DNA of 24,712 nucleotides from NCBI GenBank assembly GCA_031378715.1, contig JANNEN010000280.1, forward strand, positions 1 to 24,712. The letters are read 5' to 3'. This document shows, piece by piece, positions 6,995-14,328 of this stretch. The notes beneath the pieces are model-generated. The model was not told the DNA's origin. It did not search any database and worked only from the letters and a program-made list of their open reading frames with translations. The position numbers and the translations under genes are program-made. Each line of letters starts with the position of its first letter. The first letter of the stretch is position 1. The DNA comes from Emticicia sp031378715 (GTDB lineage: Bacteria; Bacteroidota; Bacteroidia; Cytophagales; Spirosomataceae).

Positions 6995-7627
6995 ATGAAA
7001 ACATTCACAGTAATCTCAATTGCCTTAATGATGTCAGCATTCAGTGTTTCGGCACAATCTTCATCATCAAAAATGTTTCTAACCATCTCTCATGAAATTA
7101 AAAATTATGACAGTTGGAAAGTAGTCTATGACAATTTAGATGCCCAAAGAAAAGACGCAGGAATTTTAGAATTATTTATCAAAAAAGACATTAATAATTC
7201 TAATTCCATTACCGTCTTTGCAGAAGTAACCAATTTAGAAAAAGCGAAAGCATTTATGTCCAGCACTTCATTAAAAGAAGCTATGAAAGATGCAGGAGTA
7301 ACCAGTCCACCAAGCATCGTTTTTTCAAAATCAGCATCGGCTTATGGAACAATAAACTGGTCTGCTGTAGTTATAACGATTACACATTCGGTAAAAGATT
7401 ATTCTGGCTGGCAAGATGTCTATGAATCTCATGAGCAAGTGAAAAAACAACACGATATTCAAGAAAGCCTATTGCTAAATTCACTATCAGATGAAAATCT
7501 TATAACCGTAATAGGCATTACAAACGCTGCCGCTTCTTCTAACAAATTCACGGCTAATCCAGATCTTAAAACTATATTGGAGAGGGCAGGAGTTACATCA
7601 AAACCTGAGATAAAAATTTTGTTTTAG
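6995..7627 (+). CDS. Exported protein with two tandem dimeric alpha-beta barrel (ABM-like) domains
   Basis: This 210-residue product has a clear signal peptide (MKTFTVISIALMMSAFSVSA, probably cut after A20 before QSS). The mature part consists of two related units, about 27-115 and 122-210. Each begins with a hydrophobic strand and '(H)E/SVK-Y--W--VY' ('ISHEIKNYDSWKVVYDN' and 'ITHSVKDYSGWQDVYES') and ends with 'AGVTS-P-I'. This internal duplication suggests an antibiotic-biosynthesis-monooxygenase or DABB-like ferredoxin fold, where two units make a barrel in one chain. No catalytic role can be read from the sequence. It lies 35 nt after the methyltransferase frame and ends at a terminator, so the two are probably cotranscribed. 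Confidence 0.75.
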   Translation: MKTFTVISIALMMSAFSVSAQSSSSKMFLTISHEIKNYDSWKVVYDNLDAQRKDAGILELFIKKDINNSNSITVFAEVTNLEKAKAFMSSTSLKEAMKDAGVTSPPSIVFSKSASAYGTINWSAVVITITHSVKDYSGWQDVYESHEQVKKQHDIQESLLLNSLSDENLITVIGITNAAASSNKFTANPDLKTILERAGVTSKPEIKILF

Positions 7628-7652
7628 GCTTGAGTTGTGTTCTATAATTTAT

Positions 7653-7698
7653 AAAAGCAGTAGCAGTTTTGGTGCATACTAAAACTGCTATTGCTTTT
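7653..7698 (+). terminator. Intrinsic terminator of the Crp-methyltransferase-ABM operon
   Basis: The stem AAAAGCAGTAGCAGTTTT (7653-7670) pairs with AAAACTGCTATTGCTTTT (7681-7698), an 18-bp stem with one mismatch or G-T pair and a 10-nt loop. It starts 26 nt after the stop codon of the exported-protein gene. Confidence 0.8.
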
Positions 7699-7731
7699 TA
7701 CGATGTCATAAATTAAGTAAATTTAGCATAC

Positions 7732-7769
7732 AAAAAAGCCCGTATCTCAACAGAAATACGGGCTTTTTT
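7732..7769 (-). terminator. Terminator of the rpsF-rpsR-rplI operon
   Basis: A perfect 14-bp stem, AAAAAAGCCCGTAT (7732-7745) with ATACGGGCTTTTTT (7756-7769), has a 10-nt loop and T runs on both strands. It lies 16 nt beyond the rplI stop on the minus strand and can also stop rightward transcription. Confidence 0.9.
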
Positions 7770-7784
7770 TATTTCTAACACTCA

Positions 7785-8228
7785 TTACGCTTCCGAAACT
7801 ACGCTGACCGCAACTTTGTGCTTCACTTCTTTGTGAAGGTCAAGAATAGCCGAGAAATCACCAACGAATTTTACATCATCCATCGTGATTTTCTTGCGGT
7901 CAATTTCAAAACCTTTTTCTTTCAGATAATCCGAAATTTGGGTGTTTGTCACACGTCCAAAAATCTTACCGCTTTCGCCAGTCTTCATCGGAATCGTGAT
8001 AACCATTTCGCCAATTTGCTCGGCCATTGTTAGGGCGGCAGTTTTGATTTTTTCTGCTTTATGGGCAGCCTGCTTGAGATTTTCTGCCAGAATCTTGCGA
8101 TTCGACTCGGTTGCTAACTGAGCAAATCCTTGTGGAATCAGATAATTACGACCATAACCTGGCTTTACAGAAATCATGTCGTTTTTATATCCAAGACCAG
8201 TAATATCAGTTTTTAATATTATGTCCAT
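7785..8228 (-). CDS. rplI: 50S ribosomal protein L9
   Basis: The 147 residues match the usual L9 length. The N-terminal rRNA-binding domain is clear: 'MDIILKTDITGLGYKNDMISVKPGYGRNYLIPQ' in short form, with the family-defining G-Y-G-R-N-[YF]-L-I-P (24-32). It is followed by the long charged connecting helix (about 40-75) and the C-terminal domain with 'GKIFGRVTNTQISDYL'. L9 binds 23S rRNA domain V near the L1 stalk. It is the last gene of the operon with rpsF and rpsR. The 84-nt gap before it is filled by AT-rich tandem repeats (8229-8312), longer than the 1-nt gap between rpsF and rpsR. Confidence 0.97.
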   Translation of the reverse strand: MDIILKTDITGLGYKNDMISVKPGYGRNYLIPQGFAQLATESNRKILAENLKQAAHKAEKIKTAALTMAEQIGEMVITIPMKTGESGKIFGRVTNTQISDYLKEKGFEIDRKKITMDDVKFVGDFSAILDLHKEVKHKVAVSVVSEA

Positions 8229-8312
8229 TTCAAATTGAATTAAGAATTAATAATTAAGAATTAAGAATTAAGAATGATTTATCATTCAGAACTCAGAACT
8301 CAGAATTCAGAA
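8229..8312. repeat. Short tandem repeats between rpsR and rplI
   Basis: On the plus strand, AATTAAG-type units are repeated at about 8237-8274 (several copies of AAGAATT), followed by four CAGAAnT units (about 8286-8313: CAGAACT, CAGAACT, CAGAATT, CAGAATT). The same word types (AATTATCAAT, ACTCAGnATTCAG) make up part of the insert in the riboflavin synthase gene at 15195-15368. These are low-complexity intergenic repeats, and they lie within a ribosomal operon's transcript. Confidence 0.7.
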
Positions 8313-8582
8313 TTATTTTAGTCCGTCAGCTACGAATGGCAATAGAGCCAAGTGTCTTGCTTGCTTGATAGCAACGGCAACTTTACGCTGAAATTTTAGG
8401 CTATTGCCCGTCAGACGGCGAGGAAGGATTTTACCTTGCTCATTCACAAATTTCATCAAGAAATTTTCGTCTTTATAATCTACAAACTTAATACCTGCTT
8501 TCTTGAAGCGACAGTATTTTTTGCGAGCCTGATCTTTTCTATCCACAGGGTCGTTTACGAGTGACATTGCGTTGTTTCTCAT
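8313..8582 (-). CDS. rpsR: 30S ribosomal protein S18
   Basis: This 89-residue protein carries the S18 hallmarks: 'KKYCRFKKAGIKFVDYKD' (about 21-38), 'ILPRRLTGN' (52-60) and a basic C-terminal helix 'KFQRKVAVAIKQARHLALLPF'. It binds the central domain of 16S rRNA together with S6, encoded just upstream. The ATG at 8580-8582 lies one base after the rpsF stop, which implies translational coupling. A second ATG five codons on (MSLVNDP) is an alternative start. Confidence 0.96.
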   Translation of the reverse strand: MRNNAMSLVNDPVDRKDQARKKYCRFKKAGIKFVDYKDENFLMKFVNEQGKILPRRLTGNSLKFQRKVAVAIKQARHLALLPFVADGLK

Positions 8583-8583
8583 C

Positions 8584-8982
8584 TTAGTTTTCAGTTTCGT
8601 TTGATGCGGCTGCTTTGTCAGCAGGTGCGGTTTCTACATTTTTTCTGCCAATCTGGCCTTTACTACGGCGAATGCTGTAATCAAGGGCGTATTTGTCTAA
8701 TCTCGTAGTCAAATATCGCATCACACGCTCATCACGCTTGTAGTCGATTTCCAAAGTGTTGATGGCCGTCGGTGGTGCTTGAAACTGAATTAATTGATAA
8801 TACCCCGTGTTCTTGTTCTGAATGGTGTAGGCCAATTTACGAAGTCCCCAATGTTCTTCGTGAACGATTTCTGCACCTGAATCAGTTAGTGTTTTTTTGA
8901 ATTTGTCGACAGCTTCCTTTATCTGGACTTCAGATAAAACGGGAGTTAAAATGAAAACTGTCTCATACTGGTTTTGAAACAT
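8584..8982 (-). CDS. rpsF: 30S ribosomal protein S6
   Basis: This 132-residue protein begins 'MFQNQYETVFILTPVLSE', the S6 opening (YET-x-FIL-x-P). It contains 'HEEHWGLRKLAYTIQNKNTGYYQLIQF', the conserved central strands, and 'RDERVMRYLTTRLDKYA'. S6 forms the heterodimer with S18 on 16S rRNA. The C-terminal tail (about 110-132) is an acidic, alanine-rich extension of the kind that varies among species. It is the first gene of the operon, with a -7 box at 9033-9040. Confidence 0.97.
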   Translation of the reverse strand: MFQNQYETVFILTPVLSEVQIKEAVDKFKKTLTDSGAEIVHEEHWGLRKLAYTIQNKNTGYYQLIQFQAPPTAINTLEIDYKRDERVMRYLTTRLDKYALDYSIRRSKGQIGRKNVETAPADKAAASNETEN

Positions 8983-9032
8983 ACTAAAAACAGTGTTAAA
9001 TGATAAAATTTATTTTTCTCGAAATGAGGGTG

Positions 9033-9040
9033 CAAAGGTA
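9033..9040 (-). promoter_or_regulatory. -7 element of the rpsF operon, TACCTTTG
   Basis: On the minus strand TACCTTTG exactly matches TAnnTTTG and lies 51 nt before the rpsF start, giving a leader of about 45 nt. No TTG was found at the ideal -33 distance. Confidence 0.55.
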
Positions 9041-9098
9041 GTGAAAATAATGTATAATGTGTGATACATGATGTGAAAATTTCTCAAATGGTCTTTTT

Positions 9099-9548
9099 TT
9101 ATTGTTTTACCACCGCTGGGAGGTCTTTTAGTTGTTCATATTTATTGGTCTCAAAGTCAATCTTGAAGCAAAAAGTACGCAAACCATTTGTCACGGCCAC
9201 AAACGGGCATCGCATCGTAAGGTTGTAGCGGGAGGCTTGTTCGACAACTGCTTGGTTGAGTTTTACTTCGGGGGCTTTACATTCTATTAACAAAAACGGT
9301 TCGCCCATTTGGTCAAATACCACGATGTCTGACCGCTTTTGTAGTTTATTGTACGATAGTCCGCCCTCGATTCGTATAAGGTTTTTTGAATAGCCGTAGT
9401 GATTTAATAATAAATTTATAAAATGCTGTCTGACCCATTCTTCGGGCGTAAGTACCAAGTATTTCTTTCGGATTGGGTCAAAAATGCAGGTCTTGCCCTC
9501 TATTTCTTGGGTTTTGTAATCATAATCGGGAAGGTTGAGGTGTTGCAT
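9099..9548 (-). CDS. HsdR N-terminal-domain protein (PD-(D/E)XK nuclease fold), stand-alone
   Basis: The 149 residues match the family annotated as 'type I restriction enzyme R protein N-terminal domain'. The nuclease core is visible: D74 in 'KRSDIVVFD' and E89-x-K91 in 'PFLLIECKAPE', the PD-(D/E)XK pattern. It is followed by a helix with a conserved Q ('NQAVVEQASRYN') and a strand 'CPFVAVTNG', as in HsdR. There is no helicase domain and no hsdS or hsdM nearby, so this is not a complete restriction system. Single-domain versions are widespread in Bacteroidota chromosomes and their role is unknown. It is divergent from AMP nucleosidase and has its own promoter reaching into that gene. Confidence 0.85.
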   Translation of the reverse strand: MQHLNLPDYDYKTQEIEGKTCIFDPIRKKYLVLTPEEWVRQHFINLLLNHYGYSKNLIRIEGGLSYNKLQKRSDIVVFDQMGEPFLLIECKAPEVKLNQAVVEQASRYNLTMRCPFVAVTNGLRTFCFKIDFETNKYEQLKDLPAVVKQ

Positions 9549-9638
9549 CTGAAAGATTTTTTTGAAAACGGAACTTTAATCATATTTTTTGGCTTAGAAT
9601 CTCTAATACCCTGCGGCGAACGTTACAGGATTTCACCA

Positions 9639-9668
9639 CAAATTTACGATATTAGATCATGCAAACAA
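9639..9668 (-). promoter_or_regulatory. Promoter of the HsdR-N-like gene, overlapping the start of amn
   Basis: On the minus strand TTG (9666-9668) is followed after exactly 19 nt by TAAATTTG (9639-9646), a full match to the Bacteroidota promoter. The leader to the start codon at 9548 would be about 85 nt. The -33 box lies inside codons 3-4 of the divergent amn gene, so the two genes' transcription may interfere. Confidence 0.55.
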
Positions 9669-10431
9669 AAGAAGAAATTGTCAAAAACTGGCTACCACGC
9701 TATACAGGTACGCCCTTAGAGGAGTTTAAACCGTATATATTACTCACTAATTTTGGTAATTATGTTGAGATGTTTGCCAAGATGTACAACGTAGAAGTAA
9801 AAGGGCGTGACCGTGCCATGCAGACCGCCTCAGCGGGAAACATCACCATCATTAACTTTGGCATGGGCAGTGCCGTGGCCGCAACAATCATGGACTTGCT
9901 CACGGCCGTAATGCCCCAAGCGGTGCTTTTCTTGGGAAAAGTGGGCGGCTTGAAGAAATCTACGAAGTTGGGCGATTTGATTTTGCCAATTGCGGCCATC
10001 AGAGGCGAGGGTACGAGTAATGACTACGCCCGTCCCGAAATCCCCGCTTTGCCTTCATTTCGTTTGCAGCGGGCGGTGAGTTCGATGATAAAAAAACACG
10101 AACTCGACTACCAAACGGGTACGGTTTATACCACCAATCGTCGTGTGTGGGAGCATGACGAGGTTTTCAAAGATTACTTGCGTGAGCTGCGGGCAATGGC
10201 TATTGATATGGAAACGGCCACGATTTTTATTGTCGGTTTTGTTAATGCAATTCCGCACGGGGCTTTGCTTTTGGTGTCCGACAACCCGATGATACCCGAT
10301 GGCGTAAAACCGAAGAAAGTGACAAGAAAGTAACGAGTAGCTTCGTGGAGAAACACCTGCAAATCGGCATTGATTCGCTCAATGAGTTGGCCAATTCGGG
10401 CGAATCGGTCAAACATTTGAGGTTTGAGTAA
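9659..10431 (+). pseudogene. amn: AMP nucleosidase with a 1-nt frameshift near the 3' end
   Basis: This enzyme hydrolyses AMP to adenine and ribose 5-phosphate (purine salvage, adenylate control). The protein is of the short Bacteroidota type, about 257 aa, in the PNP/UDP-phosphorylase superfamily. It has 'INFGMGSAVAATIMDLL' (65-81), 'LFLGKVGGLK' (90-99), the ribose-binding 'IDMETATIF' (182-190) and 'LLVSDNPMIPDG' with the base-binding Asp (204-215). The first frame stops at 10333 after 224 residues. The other frame then continues with the typical end 'TEESDKKVTSSFVEKHL...VKHLRFE' to TAA at 10429-10431. Restoring one A in the A4 run at 10306-10309 gives 'GVKTEESDKKV', the expected family sequence. 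The lesion removes the last 38 or so residues. It may be real or a homopolymer sequence error, as everything else is intact. Confidence 0.85.
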
Positions 10432-10681
10432 AACGAAGATATTTTCTGAAAAATGAAATAACTTTTTGGGCAAAGTAAGCGTTACAAAAGCATCGAAAAT
10501 AATAAAAAAGTACGAGATTATCGCAGTGAAATATTAAGTTATTGCTACGATAACAAATATTTTTCGGTTAGAAACTCTTTTTGCAGTTTTTTCACTAATA
10601 TTGCCATTGAATTACAGAACAATTCCTCAGCAAATTTTAAAAATACAGTCGGAGTAGATTCCGCATAACAAAAAGTTTTTT

Positions 10682-11968
10682 ATGGCAGGCACAGCAGAAC
10701 TAATACTTGACGGTAAATCTTACCAGTATCCGACCATCGAGGGTACAGAAGGCGAAAAAGCAATCGACATTGCTAAACTTCGTGACGAAACGGGCTACAT
10801 AACCATTGATAGCGGTTACAAAAATACTGGTGCAACCAAAAGTGCCATTACGTTTCTGGACGGCGAGTTAGGTATTCTTCACTATCGTGGTTATTCGATC
10901 GAAGACCTTGCCGAAAAGGCTACTTTTTTGGAAGTTGCGTATTTGCTTATCTATGGTGAGTTACCAACTACTGAGCAGTATGATAAGTTTGAACACGCCA
11001 TTCGTACGCACACCATAGTAAACGAAGATATGCGTCGGATTTTCAACGGCTTTCCTGTTAATGCCCACCCAATGGGGGTGATGTCGTCGTTGGTGAGTGC
11101 CATGAGCGGGTTTTATCCTGATTCTTATGACGAGAAAGCCCCCGATCGTACCGAAATGCACATCATACGGTTATTGGCTAAGTTCCCGACGTTAGCTACT
11201 TGGTCGTTCAAAAAGTCACTCGGACACCCAGTTAATTATCCCAAAAATTCTTTGGACTATTGCTCCAATTTTTTGCAGATGATGTTTTCTTTGCCCGTTG
11301 AGGAGTATCACGTCGATCCAGTTGTTTCGGCGGCAATCAACAAATTACTAATCCTGCACGCCGACCACGAGCAAAACTGCTCAACTTCGACAGTTCGTTT
11401 GGTAGGCTCATCGAAGGCCAATATTTATTCATCTATTTCGGCGGGAATTTCGGCACTTTGGGGGCCGCTTCACGGTGGTGCAAACCAAGAGGTAATCGAA
11501 ATGCTCGAAGAAATCAGGGCCGATGGTGGCGATGTGATGAAGTTTGTAAACAAAGCAAAAGATAAAAATTCGGGCTTCCGCTTGATGGGTTTTGGGCATC
11601 GGGTTTATAAAAACTTTGACCCACGAGCCAAAATTATCAAAAAAGCCGCTGATGATATTCTCGGAAAATTGGGTGTGAATGACCCAATTCTTGAAATTGC
11701 GAAAGGTTTGGAAGAGGCCGCCCTGCACGATGATTATTTTGTGTCAAGAAAACTGTATCCGAACGTCGATTTTTATTCAGGAATTATCTACCGAGCTTTG
11801 GGTATTCCGACCAATATGTTTACGGTGATGTTTGCCATCGGTCGTTTGCCAGGTTGGATTGCACAATGGAAAGAAATGCGTGCAAATAAAGAGCCAATCG
11901 GTCGCCCACGTCAGATTTATACGGGTGCTATTGACCGACCATTTGTACCGATGGCCGAGCGAGTGTAG
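10682..11968 (+). CDS. gltA: Citrate synthase
   Basis: The gene encodes 428 residues, the usual length of the bacterial hexameric-type enzyme that condenses acetyl-CoA and oxaloacetate at the entry to the TCA cycle. Active-site elements are all present: 'LHADHEQNCSTSTVR' (225-239, with H226 and H229), H264 in 'GPLHGGANQE', H306 in 'GFGHRVYKNFDPRA', and catalytic D363 in 'PNVDFYSG'. The N-terminal part 'TFLDGELGILHYRGYSIEDL' (57-76) is the standard opening domain. The start at ATG 10682 directly follows an A-rich stretch. The 250 nt upstream (10432-10681) is AT-rich and without coding potential or a convincing promoter match, and holds the regulatory region. No operon partner is seen. Confidence 0.97.
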   Translation: MAGTAELILDGKSYQYPTIEGTEGEKAIDIAKLRDETGYITIDSGYKNTGATKSAITFLDGELGILHYRGYSIEDLAEKATFLEVAYLLIYGELPTTEQYDKFEHAIRTHTIVNEDMRRIFNGFPVNAHPMGVMSSLVSAMSGFYPDSYDEKAPDRTEMHIIRLLAKFPTLATWSFKKSLGHPVNYPKNSLDYCSNFLQMMFSLPVEEYHVDPVVSAAINKLLILHADHEQNCSTSTVRLVGSSKANIYSSISAGISALWGPLHGGANQEVIEMLEEIRADGGDVMKFVNKAKDKNSGFRLMGFGHRVYKNFDPRAKIIKKAADDILGKLGVNDPILEIAKGLEEAALHDDYFVSRKLYPNVDFYSGIIYRALGIPTNMFTVMFAIGRLPGWIAQWKEMRANKEPIGRPRQIYTGAIDRPFVPMAERV

Positions 11969-12064
11969 GCAAGATATTTAATCTGATCAGCGTTTGTTCT
12001 GTAAATTAGGAAGAAAAATTAAATAAGTTGTTCAAGTTTACGAAGTATTTTTTGGTTAAATTGA

Positions 12065-12111
12065 GCCTTCAAAACCGCAGTTTTGCACTGTAAAATCAGG
12101 ATTTTGAAGGC
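12065..12111. repeat. Stem-loop after citrate synthase
   Basis: GCCTTCAAAA (12065-12074) pairs perfectly with TTTTGAAGGC (12102-12111) around a 27-nt interior that can itself pair TTTT with AAAA across GCACTGT. There is no T tract directly after it, so it is more likely a repeat or structured RNA segment than a terminator. It is part of the 546-bp gene-free stretch 11969-12514. Confidence 0.4.
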
Positions 12112-12178
12112 GAAAAGTTAAACAAAAAAGGCGAGTAAAATCGGATAAGTTATTTAATTTCCCTTCCTTATGCAGGGC

Positions 12179-12213
12179 AAACGCTTTTTTATTTTACGAA
12201 AATAAGCGTTTTT
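12179..12213 (+). terminator. Possible intrinsic terminator, 3' of citrate synthase
   Basis: AAACGCTT...ATTTT pairs with AAAATAAGCGTTT around ACG, with a 4-nt T bulge in the left arm, and the right arm runs into TTTTT. It lies about 210 nt after the gltA stop, rather far for the terminator of that gene, but it is the best candidate in the gap. Confidence 0.45.
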
Positions 12214-12320
12214 CCGAACCAACAGGATATTCATTGACGTGAAACATTTGTATAGACTCGACGAATTGAGTGCTAATTACCTCACTTTTTAGTAACGGCT
12301 TTTCTATAAAAATAAATAGC

Positions 12321-12405
12321 ACACTGATAAAACAGATTTTGTGGATTTTCACAGATATAATGATTAAGAATTAGTGCAAATCTGCTCAATCTGTGTCATC
12401 AGTGT
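12321..12405. repeat. Bacteroidota-type dispersed intergenic repeat (ACTGAT...CAGATT inverted repeat)
   Basis: The 27-nt arms at 12321-12347 and 12379-12405 are imperfect inverted repeats. The left starts ACACTGATAAAACAGATT; the reverse complement of the right starts ACACTGATGACACAGATT. Between them are 'TTTTCACAGATATAATGATTAAGAATTAGTG' words. Sequences of this type ('gatgacacagatt...cagatt') recur in intergenic regions of many Bacteroidota genomes. That is from memory, and only one copy is in this window. Confidence 0.6.
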
Positions 12406-12485
12406 CCCATTAGTGCAGGTCAAAATTTTTATAGGAAAAAAGTTACTTTTTAATCCTGTAAATCCTAAAATCGCTCAATCCTGCT

Positions 12486-12493
12486 TATCTTTG
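12486..12493 (+). promoter_or_regulatory. -7 element of the ABC-F gene, TATCTTTG
   Basis: This is an exact TAnnTTTG match ending 21 nt before the ABC-F start codon, giving a short leader of about 15 nt. No TTG lies 19 nt upstream, so only the -7 half is supported. Confidence 0.55.
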
Positions 12494-12514
12494 TGTTTCA
12501 TTTAACAAAAAAAT

Positions 12515-14155
12515 ATGATTTCGGTAGATAACGTAGCGGTTGAATTTAATGGTGGAACGCTGTTTAGTGACATAACTTTCAACATCAACGAGAAAGATAA
12601 AATCGCCCTCATGGGCAAAAACGGAGCGGGGAAATCGACCTTGCTCAAAATAATTGCGGGAGCCGACAAGCCCACCCGTGGCAAGATTTCTGCTCCGAAC
12701 GGTGCCGTGATTGCTTACTTGCCGCAGCATTTATTGACCCAAGACGACAGTACGGTTTTTGAGGAAGCATCGAAGGCATTTTCGGTGGTATTGGACATGA
12801 AAAAAGCCATGGACGAACTCAACCACCAGCTCGAAACCCGTACCGATTATGAGTCTGATGCTTATATGAATATCATTGAGCAAGTGTCGGAGCTTAGTGA
12901 AAAATACTATTCGGTTGAAGAAATAAACTACGATGCCGAAGTCGAAAAAACGCTTTTGGGCATGGGTTTTCAGCGGGCAGATTTTACCCGCCCGACCGCC
13001 GAGTTTAGTGGCGGTTGGCGAATGAGAATCGAACTTTGCAAGATTCTTTTGCAAAACCCCGATTTGATACTTTTAGATGAGCCTACGAATCATCTCGACA
13101 TCGAATCGATTCAGTGGCTCGAAGATTTTTTGATGAATAATGCCAAAGCCGTCATCGTGATTTCGCACGATAGAGCCTTTGTCGATACCATCACTAATCG
13201 TACTATTGAGGTGACGATGGGACGGATTTATGACTATAAAGTAAACTACACGCAGTACCAACAACTTCGACGAGAACGCCAAGAACAACAACAAAAACAG
13301 TACAACGACCAGCAAAAAATGATTGCCGATACGCAAGAATTTATTGACCGTTTTAAGGGTACGTATTCCAAGACTTTGCAGGTGCAATCACGGGTTAAAA
13401 TGCTCGAAAAAATTGATATTGTCGAAGTTGATGAAGTGGACAGTTCGGCATTGAGTCTGAAATTTCCGCCCGCCCCACGTTCGGGAAATTATCCCGTAAT
13501 TGTTGAAAACGTGAGCAAAAGTTATGGCAGCAATTTGGTTTTTAAAGATGCTTCACTGACCATCGAACGGGGCGAAAAAGTGGCTTTTGTTGGACGAAAC
13601 GGCGAAGGAAAATCAACACTCGTAAAAGCGATTATGGCAGAAATTGACTTTGAGGGTGATTTGAAACTCGGGCATAACTCCATGATTGGTTATTTTGCCC
13701 AAAACCAAGCCTCGCTTCTGGACGAAGATTTGACCATTTTTCAGACCATTGATACTATTGCGGTAGGCGATATACGCACTAAAATCAAGGATATTTTGGG
13801 GGCGTTTATGTTTCGTGGCGAAGAAGTGAACAAGAAAGTACGGATTCTGTCGGGCGGAGAAAAAACCCGTCTGGCGATGGTCAAGTTACTGCTTTCGCCC
13901 GTAAATCTTTTGATTCTTGATGAGCCAACGAACCACTTAGACTTGAAAACCAAAGATATTTTGAAGGAAGCCCTCCGAAGTTTTGAGGGTACAATCATCT
14001 TGATTTCGCACGACCGTGATTTCTTGGAAGGACTCGCCACCAAGGTATTTGAGTTTGGCAACAAACGTATAAAAGAGCATTTTGAAGATATTTCGGGCTT
14101 TTTACGCAATAAAAAGCTGGAAAATCTAAAGGAAATTGAGAGGAAGAGCAAATAA
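12515..14155 (+). CDS. ABC-F family ATPase (translation factor type, EttA/Uup/YdiF-like)
   Basis: The 546 residues contain two ABC ATPase domains and no membrane segments. Domain 1 has Walker A 'GKNGAGKST' (34-42), signature 'FSGGWRMR' (164-171), Walker B 'LILLDEPTNHLD' (184-195) and 'ISHDR'. Domain 2 has 'GRNGEGKST' (360-368), 'LSGGEKTR' (445-452), 'LLILDEPTNHLD' (465-476) and 'ISHDR'. Between them is a charged linker (about 240-310) with a glutamine-rich coiled coil ('RQEQQQKQYNDQQKM'), the P-site tRNA interaction motif region of ABC-F proteins. Such proteins bind the ribosomal E site and relieve stalling or give antibiotic protection. Which subfamily this is cannot be fixed from the sequence alone. 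The C-terminus is a short basic tail, without the long Uup-type coiled coil. Confidence 0.93.
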   Translation: MISVDNVAVEFNGGTLFSDITFNINEKDKIALMGKNGAGKSTLLKIIAGADKPTRGKISAPNGAVIAYLPQHLLTQDDSTVFEEASKAFSVVLDMKKAMDELNHQLETRTDYESDAYMNIIEQVSELSEKYYSVEEINYDAEVEKTLLGMGFQRADFTRPTAEFSGGWRMRIELCKILLQNPDLILLDEPTNHLDIESIQWLEDFLMNNAKAVIVISHDRAFVDTITNRTIEVTMGRIYDYKVNYTQYQQLRRERQEQQQKQYNDQQKMIADTQEFIDRFKGTYSKTLQVQSRVKMLEKIDIVEVDEVDSSALSLKFPPAPRSGNYPVIVENVSKSYGSNLVFKDASLTIERGEKVAFVGRNGEGKSTLVKAIMAEIDFEGDLKLGHNSMIGYFAQNQASLLDEDLTIFQTIDTIAVGDIRTKIKDILGAFMFRGEEVNKKVRILSGGEKTRLAMVKLLLSPVNLLILDEPTNHLDLKTKDILKEALRSFEGTIILISHDRDFLEGLATKVFEFGNKRIKEHFEDISGFLRNKKLENLKEIERKSK

Positions 14156-14225
14156 ATCTTGAAAAATGAAATTATTTAGGATTGATTAAAACGGGTGTAC
14201 GAAACTTTGAAGATTTCCTTAAAAA

Positions 14226-14278
14226 CCTCACTTAAATCCTCTCCACTGGAGAGGACTTTTTACTCTCTTGGAGTGAGG
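14226..14278. terminator. Nested hairpin between convergent genes (bidirectional terminator candidate)
   Basis: The inner perfect stem TCCTCTCC-ACT-GGAGAGGA (14237-14255) is followed by CTTTTT. An outer stem CCTCACT (14226-14232) pairs with AGTGAGG (14272-14278). It lies between the ABC-F gene (plus) and the DUF1684 gene (minus), where both need a stop. The pattern 'CCTCTCC...GGAGAGG...GTGAGG' also resembles a common Bacteroidota intergenic repeat, so it may be both. Confidence 0.5.
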
Positions 14279-14328
14279 TGAAAACTGCGAAAATCGTCTA
14301 AATCTGCAAGGCTCCTACACCCATAATT

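Noticed and set aside
9099..9548. Remnant of a type I restriction system
   Set aside because: There is no hsdM, hsdS or helicase sequence nearby, the ORF is complete with its own promoter, and single-domain versions are a known separate family.
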